Assembly: GCA_030835185.1 (NCBI GenBank)
Contig: JAUQWL010000006.1
Span: forward strand, 1 to 34,375
Source of the DNA: Solirubrobacterales bacterium
Lineage (GTDB): Bacteria > Actinomycetota > Thermoleophilia > Solirubrobacterales > 70-9
Reading direction: 5' to 3'
DNA: 34,375 bases
Shown in pieces: positions 29,784 to 34,375 of the stretch (position 1 is its first letter; each line of letters starts with the position of its first letter). The position numbers were made by a program, and so were the translations under genes. Under the pieces are notes generated by a model that did no database searches, was not told the DNA's origin, and was given only the letters and a program-made list of their open reading frames with translations.

Positions 29784-32700
29784 TCAGGCGGCGCGGGCGC
29801 CACTCTGGCCGAGGATTTCATCGAGTTCGCTGCTGAGGCCGGGCGACCGGCGGACCCGGTAGTCGGGTCCGAGCTTGAGACGACGTTCGCGCCCGCCATT
29901 GATCATCACGAGGTGGACATCGGAGTCGCCCTTGTGATGCTCGAAGATCGATTTGATCTCTTCGAGCGTGTCCAGCGAAAGGCGGGCAGAGTCGACCTTG
30001 AGAGTGAAAGGTTCGTTCTTCTTCTTCTGGGCTTCGATGGCGCGGGCGATCTCGTCAGGGCCCGGGTCGAAGGCAACTGCCTCCTGGGCGACGATCTTGG
30101 TGCCCTTCTCGGTCTGGTCGACCCGTCCCTTGACCAGGATCACCGCGTCCGGCTGGATCGCACTCAGCTTCTCGGACTCGCCCGCCTTGAAGACGATCAG
30201 CTCTACCTCGGCCTCGATGTCGCTCAGAGTGGCGAAGGCCATCTGACCACCGCTCTTGGTGCGCATCTTGCGGTACTCGGTGACGATGCCGCCGATCTTG
30301 ACCCAGGAGCCGTCGTCCCGGGATGGAAGCTCGGCGATGCCGCAGTCCGACCGGGCGAGAATCGCCTCACGCAGCCCGTCGAGCGGATGCGACGAGAGGA
30401 AGGTGCCGAGGGTCTCCTTCTCGAGCCTGAGCAGTTCTTTCTGCTCGAACTCGGATTCTGAAATCGATGTGTGCCGGGCCGCAGCGGCGGCGTCCCCCGA
30501 GCCGTCGCCCATGTCGAAGATCGATCCCTGCCCGAGATGCGCATCCGACTGGGCTTTGTTGCCGGCTGCCTGGACCTCGGGCAACGCTTCGAGCATTCCC
30601 CGGCGGGAGCCGGGCAGGGAGTCGAACGCCCCGCACTTGACCAGGCACTCGATCGCACGTTTGTTCACCGCGCGCGAGTCGACCCTCTCGCAGAAATCCC
30701 AGATCGATGAAATCGGCCTGTCCTCGCGGGCACGGATGATCGCCTCGACCGCCGAGTAGCCGACGTTCTTCACCGCATCGAGTCCGAAACGGATTCCTTC
30801 GTCGGTGACGACGAAGCCGTGGTCTGACTGGTTGATGTCCGGTGGGAGTACCTCGATGCCCATGTCGGCACAGCGGCTGATGAAGAACGGGACCTTGTCC
30901 TTCGTGCCCATGACCGAGGAGATCACCGCAGCCATGTACTCAGCGGGGTAGTTCGCCTTCAGGTAGGCGGTGCGGTAGGCGATCAGTGCGTAACAGGCGG
31001 CGTGAGACTTGTTGAAGGAGTAATCGGCGGCAGCCTCGTTGACCGCCCACAGGTTCGCGGCGGTTCGCGGGTCGGTACCCGAGGCGGCCATACCCTCCAT
31101 GTATGCCGGCTTCATCTTCGCCATCAGGCCGCGTTTCTTCTTGCCGATCGCCTTGCGCAGATCGTCGGCTTCCGACGGCGAGAACCCGGCCATCTCTTTG
31201 GCAACCGCCATCAGCTGCTCCTGATAGAGGAAGCATCCGTAAGTCGCTTCGGTTATCTGTCGCAGCCGCGGGTCCTGGTACTCGACCGTGTCCGGATCCG
31301 CCTTGCCCCGGGCGTAGCGCGGGATCTCCCCCATCGCTCCGGGGCGGTAGAGCGAGACCAGCGCCGTGATGTCATCGAACTCGGTCGGTACGACACGCTT
31401 CATGGCTTCGCGCATTCCGTCGGACTCGAGCTGGAAGACTCCGGTCGAGTCACCCCGGGCCAGCATTTCGAATGTCTTCGCATCGTCGAGCGGGATCGTG
31501 CCGATGTCGATCTCTTCATTCCTCGAACGCCGGATGATGTCGATTGCATCGTCGATCACGTCGAGGTTCCGAAGGCCGAGAAAGTCCATCTTCAGCAGGC
31601 CCATCTCCTCGACCGGCCCCATCGCGTACTGGGTCACGGTCTTGAAGGTCTTGACCGGGCGACCGTTCTCATCGCTCGCGGCGGGGGCCGATTTGTCTTC
31701 GACCAGCTGGAGCGGCACGATTTCCTTGAGTGGGCGGCCGGAGATCACCACCGCCGCGGCGTGGACCGAGGTGTTGCGGATCTTGCCCTCGAGGCCTCGT
31801 GCGGTGTCGATCACCTTCTTCGCGTCGGGGTCGCTCTCGTAGGTCCTGTTCAACTCCTCGCCGGGCTTGAGGCAGTCCTCGAAGGAGGGCGAACGACCCA
31901 TGATCGGCTCGGGAATCTGCTTGGCGAGCTGGTCACCCATCTTGTAGTCGTAGCCGTGGACTCTGGCGGAATCCCGGATCGCCGCGCGGGCCGCCATGGT
32001 TCCGAAGGTGATGATCTGGGCGACCGAGTCGCTGCCGTACTTCTCGGTGACGTACTGGATCATCCGGTCCCGTCCCCGCACCGAGAAATCGATGTCGATG
32101 TCAGGCATCGACTTGCGTCCGGGGTTGAGGAAGCGCTCGAACAGGAGCCCGTGCTCGACCGGGTCGATGTCGGTGATACCGAGTGCGTAGGAGACGACCG
32201 AGCCGGCCGCCGAGCCTCGTCCCGGGCCCACCGCGATGCCGTTTTCCTTCGCGAACTTGATGAAGTCCCAGACGATCAGGAAATAGGACGGAAAGCCCAT
32301 CTCCTCGATCACCCCGAGTTCGAACTCGAGACGCTCGACCGCCTCCGGGGGCGGCGGATCGCCGTAACGGCTGCGCAGGCCTTCCTCCGCGAGTCGGCGG
32401 AGCATCACCGACTCGGGCACGCCGCCCTCGGTCGGATAGTCGGGGAGGAGAATCTCACCGAGCGGGATCTCGACGCTGCAGCGCCCGGCGATCTCGAGGG
32501 TCATCGGCACCGCCTCGGGCCACTCGGCGAAGGCCGCGGTCATCTCGTCGCCGTCCTTGAGGTAGAACTCGTTCGTATCGAAGGTCATCTTCGGTGCGTC
32601 GAGCGTCGACTTCGTCTGGACGCAGAGCAAGGCTGTGTGGTTGTCGTAATCCTCGCGGCGCAGGTAATGGACATCCGCGGTTCCGACCAGGGGGCGCCCG

Positions 32701-33311
32701 ACCTCGCGGGCGATCCGGGCGATCTGCGCATTCGCCTTGTCCTGGTCACCGATGCCGTTCTTCTGGATCTCCATGTAGACCTGCTCGGCACCGAAGACCT
32801 GGATCAGCTCGTCGAGGTGGGCGCGGGCGTCGTCCGGGCGGTCCTCCACCAACCGCTTGACGAACCTCGCCTGCAGGCAGCCGGTCAGACAGATGACGCC
32901 TTCGGAGTGGCGATCGAGAAGCTCCATGTCGATGTTGGCCTTACCGCGGTGATAGCCCTCGAGAAAACCCTCCGAGCTGAGAGCGACCAGGTTACGGAAG
33001 CCAACATCGTTTTCGGCCAGCAGGGTCAGGTGGTTTCGCTCGTAGCGGGGCATCTCCTTGACCGAATGCCGGTCGTCGACGTAGTACGCCTCGATGCCGA
33101 GAATCGGCTTGACGTCGTTTGCCCTGCAGGCCTTGTACATGTCGAGGGCGCCGTTCATCACGCCGTGGTCGGTGAGGCTGAGGGCCGGCATGTTCAGCTC
33201 CGCCGCCCTGGCGGCCATCTGCTCGATGTTGCAGGCACCGTCGAGCACCGAGTGCTCGCTGTGAACGTGAAGGTGGGCCACCTGGGCCCCGGATGGGGTA
33301 CCGGAATTCAT
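29784..33311 (-). CDS. dnaE: DNA polymerase III alpha subunit
   Basis: Replicative C-family DNA polymerase (1175 aa from ATG 33311). The N-terminal PHP domain keeps the metal-site residues: HLHVHSEHSVLDG, SLTDHGVM, GIEAYYVDD, NHLTLLAEN, CLTGCL and GTADVHYL. The palm has VGPGRGSAAGSVVSYAL and the catalytic aspartates in MPDIDIDFS (about residues 400-406). Later blocks are FQLESDGMREAMKRVVP, RPGAMGEIPRYARGK, YQEQLMAVAKEMAGFSPSEAD and SFNKSHAACYALIAYRTAYLKANYP. A helix-hairpin-helix and an OB fold (VKIGGIVTEYRKMRTKSGGQMAFATLSD) end the protein. The ORF track starts at TTG 33329, but ATG 33311 (MNSGTPSGAQVAHLHVHS) suits the family better. Confidence 0.97.
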   Translation of the reverse strand: MNSGTPSGAQVAHLHVHSEHSVLDGACNIEQMAARAAELNMPALSLTDHGVMNGALDMYKACRANDVKPILGIEAYYVDDRHSVKEMPRYERNHLTLLAENDVGFRNLVALSSEGFLEGYHRGKANIDMELLDRHSEGVICLTGCLQARFVKRLVEDRPDDARAHLDELIQVFGAEQVYMEIQKNGIGDQDKANAQIARIAREVGRPLVGTADVHYLRREDYDNHTALLCVQTKSTLDAPKMTFDTNEFYLKDGDEMTAAFAEWPEAVPMTLEIAGRCSVEIPLGEILLPDYPTEGGVPESVMLRRLAEEGLRSRYGDPPPPEAVERLEFELGVIEEMGFPSYFLIVWDFIKFAKENGIAVGPGRGSAAGSVVSYALGITDIDPVEHGLLFERFLNPGRKSMPDIDIDFSVRGRDRMIQYVTEKYGSDSVAQIITFGTMAARAAIRDSARVHGYDYKMGDQLAKQIPEPIMGRSPSFEDCLKPGEELNRTYESDPDAKKVIDTARGLEGKIRNTSVHAAAVVISGRPLKEIVPLQLVEDKSAPAASDENGRPVKTFKTVTQYAMGPVEEMGLLKMDFLGLRNLDVIDDAIDIIRRSRNEEIDIGTIPLDDAKTFEMLARGDSTGVFQLESDGMREAMKRVVPTEFDDITALVSLYRPGAMGEIPRYARGKADPDTVEYQDPRLRQITEATYGCFLYQEQLMAVAKEMAGFSPSEADDLRKAIGKKKRGLMAKMKPAYMEGMAASGTDPRTAANLWAVNEAAADYSFNKSHAACYALIAYRTAYLKANYPAEYMAAVISSVMGTKDKVPFFISRCADMGIEVLPPDINQSDHGFVVTDEGIRFGLDAVKNVGYSAVEAIIRAREDRPISSIWDFCERVDSRAVNKRAIECLVKCGAFDSLPGSRRGMLEALPEVQAAGNKAQSDAHLGQGSIFDMGDGSGDAAAAARHTSISESEFEQKELLRLEKETLGTFLSSHPLDGLREAILARSDCGIAELPSRDDGSWVKIGGIVTEYRKMRTKSGGQMAFATLSDIEAEVELIVFKAGESEKLSAIQPDAVILVKGRVDQTEKGTKIVAQEAVAFDPGPDEIARAIEAQKKKNEPFTLKVDSARLSLDTLEEIKSIFEHHKGDSDVHLVMINGGRERRLKLGPDYRVRRSPGLSSELDEILGQSGARAA

Positions 33312-33414
33312 GCCCGCCCATAATGGCAACTGGATCTGACGTCACCGCAACCGGCGAAGGCCTGAATCACGGACTTTGCAGGAACACTTCGCGAAGCCAC
33401 GGGCCGGTCGTGCG

Positions 33415-33420
33415 TAGGAT
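33415..33420 (+). promoter_or_regulatory. Leaderless -10 box deciding the sixA start
   Basis: TAGGAT followed by 7 bases (GCCGGTC) and ATG 33428. The alternative in-frame ATG at 33419 overlaps this box and would lie upstream of the predicted transcription start. Confidence 0.5.
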
Positions 33421-33427
33421 GCCGGTC

Positions 33428-33865
33428 ATGATCTATCTGCTCAGACACGGCGACGCGGAAGCCGACCATGGTGAAGGGGACGCCGCCCGCGAACTGACCG
33501 GGAAGGGCCGTCGTCAGGCCGACGCTGCCGGGCGGGCAATCGCCCGGCTCGGCTACAGGCTGGACGGCTGTCTGGCCAGCCCGAAAGCGAGGGCACTGGG
33601 CACGGCCCGACTGGCCTGCGCCCACCTCGATCTCGAGCCCGAGATATGCGAACCGATCGCCGACGGCGGCTACGACACCCTGAAACTCGTCGCAGGGCGC
33701 GGCGATCAACTGCTGGTCGGCCACGAGCCGGACATGTCAGACGAGATCGCACGGCTGACCGGCGCCGACGTCAAGTTCAAGAAGGGCGGTCTGGCGGTGC
33801 TCCAGCCAGGGATGCTCAGGGTGCTGATGACACCGGCCGAGCTGGCCGCAGTCGCCGGGAGCTGA
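33428..33865 (+). CDS. sixA: Phosphohistidine phosphatase SixA-like protein
   Basis: Small histidine-phosphatase-superfamily protein (145 aa from ATG 33428). IYLLRHGDAEA gives the RHG motif with the phospho-accepting His7. SPKARALGTA holds the second-loop Arg, and LLVGHEPDMSD has the second catalytic His. The size and the absence of any cap domain fit SixA, which removes phosphate from protein histidines, rather than a phosphoglycerate mutase. The ORF track adds leaders at 33293 and 33419; only the last ATG gives the family N-terminus MIYLLRHG and a matching -10 box. It is divergent from dnaE and converges on the transglycosylase gene with a 6-base gap. The substrate here is unknown. Confidence 0.88.
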   Translation: MIYLLRHGDAEADHGEGDAARELTGKGRRQADAAGRAIARLGYRLDGCLASPKARALGTARLACAHLDLEPEICEPIADGGYDTLKLVAGRGDQLLVGHEPDMSDEIARLTGADVKFKKGGLAVLQPGMLRVLMTPAELAAVAGS

Positions 33866-33876
33866 CCGGCGTCAGC
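33861..33876. terminator. Hairpin spanning both stop codons of convergent genes
   Basis: GCTGAC-CGGC-GTCAGC is a perfect 6-bp stem with a 4-base loop. The left arm contains the sixA TGA, and the right arm contains the TCA that is the transglycosylase stop on the other strand. No T-run follows, so termination strength is doubtful. Confidence 0.4.
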
Positions 33877-34375
33877 CGGCGCAGACCCAGGCGCCGGGAC
33901 CGTCCTTGGCCCAGATCAGGGCGGCGATCCTGTCCTGCTCCGCCTTCGATGCCTCGTTCGGCAGCCCCTCGCCACCGTAGGCCGCCCAGGTCGAGGGCAG
34001 GATCTGGTAGGCACCGCCCGCGCCGCTCGAAGGATTCAGCGCTGCATAGTTGCCGCCGGACTCGCACATCACGATGTAGGTCGGGATCGCGTACGGGCCG
34101 CCGAGCTGTGCGGCGACCTCTGCCTCGGCCTCGAGCGCCGACTTTGCCTCCATCTTCCGGATCCGTTCCTCCCAGCCTTCGATGTCAGACTTGAGGGAGT
34201 CGATTTCCGACTTGCGGTTGGCGCTCAGCGAGGCAAACCGGGCGGCGCTGGCCTCGGCCTGCGACCTGACCGCAGCGATTTCCGAACGGGCTGCGTCGAG
34301 AGCTGCGACCTCGGCCGCCGCTTCCCGCTCCAGCCCGGCGAGTCTCACAACCGACGTCTTCAGAGAATCGCGGAC
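33872..34375 (-). CDS. Coiled-coil protein with C-terminal transglycosylase (Rpf/SLT-like) domain, 5' end cut by window
   Basis: The frame is open through the window edge: nine codons (VRDSLKTSV) precede the GTG used by the ORF track, so the true start lies outside. The visible 167 residues begin with a long Ala/Glu-rich coiled coil (about residues 1-90: LEREAAAEVAALDAARSEIAAVRSQAE..., IDSLKSDIEGWEERIRKMEAK). A compact lytic-transglycosylase-like domain follows: IPTYIVMCESGGNYAALNPSSGAGGAYQILPSTWAAYGG...AEQDRIAALIWAKDGPGAWVCAG. The Glu in CESGGNY is the expected catalytic acid, and the two Cys probably form a disulfide, as in resuscitation-promoting factors. It is likely an exported cell-wall hydrolase; the signal peptide is not in view. 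Confidence 0.85.
   Translation of the reverse strand, partial: VRDSLKTSVVRLAGLEREAAAEVAALDAARSEIAAVRSQAEASAARFASLSANRKSEIDSLKSDIEGWEERIRKMEAKSALEAEAEVAAQLGGPYAIPTYIVMCESGGNYAALNPSSGAGGAYQILPSTWAAYGGEGLPNEASKAEQDRIAALIWAKDGPGAWVCAG

Noticed and set aside
31002-33323. 773-aa plus-strand ORF
   Set aside because: Antisense to dnaE, whose motifs are unambiguous; a codon-mirror frame.
33312-33329. TTG start for dnaE adding MPLWAG
   Set aside because: The ATG at 33311 gives the family N-terminus, and the TTG overlaps a possible -10 (CATTAT).
33337-33344. Perfect 8-bp palindrome TGACGTCA upstream of dnaE
   Set aside because: The symmetry does not extend further, and an 8-bp palindrome is expected by chance in a window of this size.

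Overview
The window is about 34 kb of GC-rich (roughly two-thirds G+C by eye) chromosomal DNA. It almost certainly comes from an actinobacterium, most likely the Solirubrobacterales/Thermoleophilia side of the phylum. I infer this from the GC content, frequent GTG/TTG starts, actinobacterial -10 boxes placed directly in front of start codons, an Rpf/transglycosylase protein with a coiled coil, and a secreted protease with a Cys-containing C-terminal module of the kind common in that group. It is gene dense. There is no gene-free stretch over 300 bases, and I see no phage, insertion sequence, CRISPR array, rRNA or complete tRNA. Most of it is housekeeping metabolism.

Layout. (1) 1-4315: menaquinone synthesis, with the end of menA, then menC and menD on the plus strand, meeting menF (isochorismate synthase) head-on. 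(2) 4312-6530: ilvB-ilvN, acetolactate synthase, in one minus-strand run with menF. (3) 6556-11583: a UDP-sulfoquinovose synthase (sqd1/sqdB) gene divergent from two paralogous GT-C membrane glycosyltransferases and a DUF2304-GT2 fusion, which looks like a surface glycan or glycolipid locus. (4) 11617-14619: a zinc-ribbon membrane protein coupled to a type II NADH dehydrogenase, divergent from a secreted trypsin-like protease. (5) 14681-25784, all minus strand: gltX, a CymR-like Rrf2 regulator, cysK, cysE, pcrA/uvrD, folD, two unknown membrane proteins, and gatC-gatA-gatB. (6) 25777-28178: nfo (endonuclease IV), whose start overlaps that of gltX head-to-head, then glutamate decarboxylase. (7) 28424-34375: acyl-CoA dehydrogenase, dnaE, sixA and the 3' part of a transglycosylase gene.

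How the genes fit together. The men genes make menaquinone, and NDH-2 reduces it. GatCAB with GltX is the tRNA-dependent amidation route. The Rrf2-CysK-CysE cluster is a cysteine synthesis operon with its own candidate regulator. That regulator ends in a C-terminal isoleucine, which is the kind of tail that docks into CysK, while the CysE in the same operon lacks one.

The clearest signals beyond the genes are: a recurrent TANNNT-N6/7-start arrangement (eight genes), suggesting leaderless transcription; the 8-bp head-to-head start overlap of gltX and nfo; a possible operator in the ndh promoter; and the sulfosugar/glycosyltransferase neighbourhood. I found no convincing wholly new system. All functions are assigned by reading motifs, with no database search.
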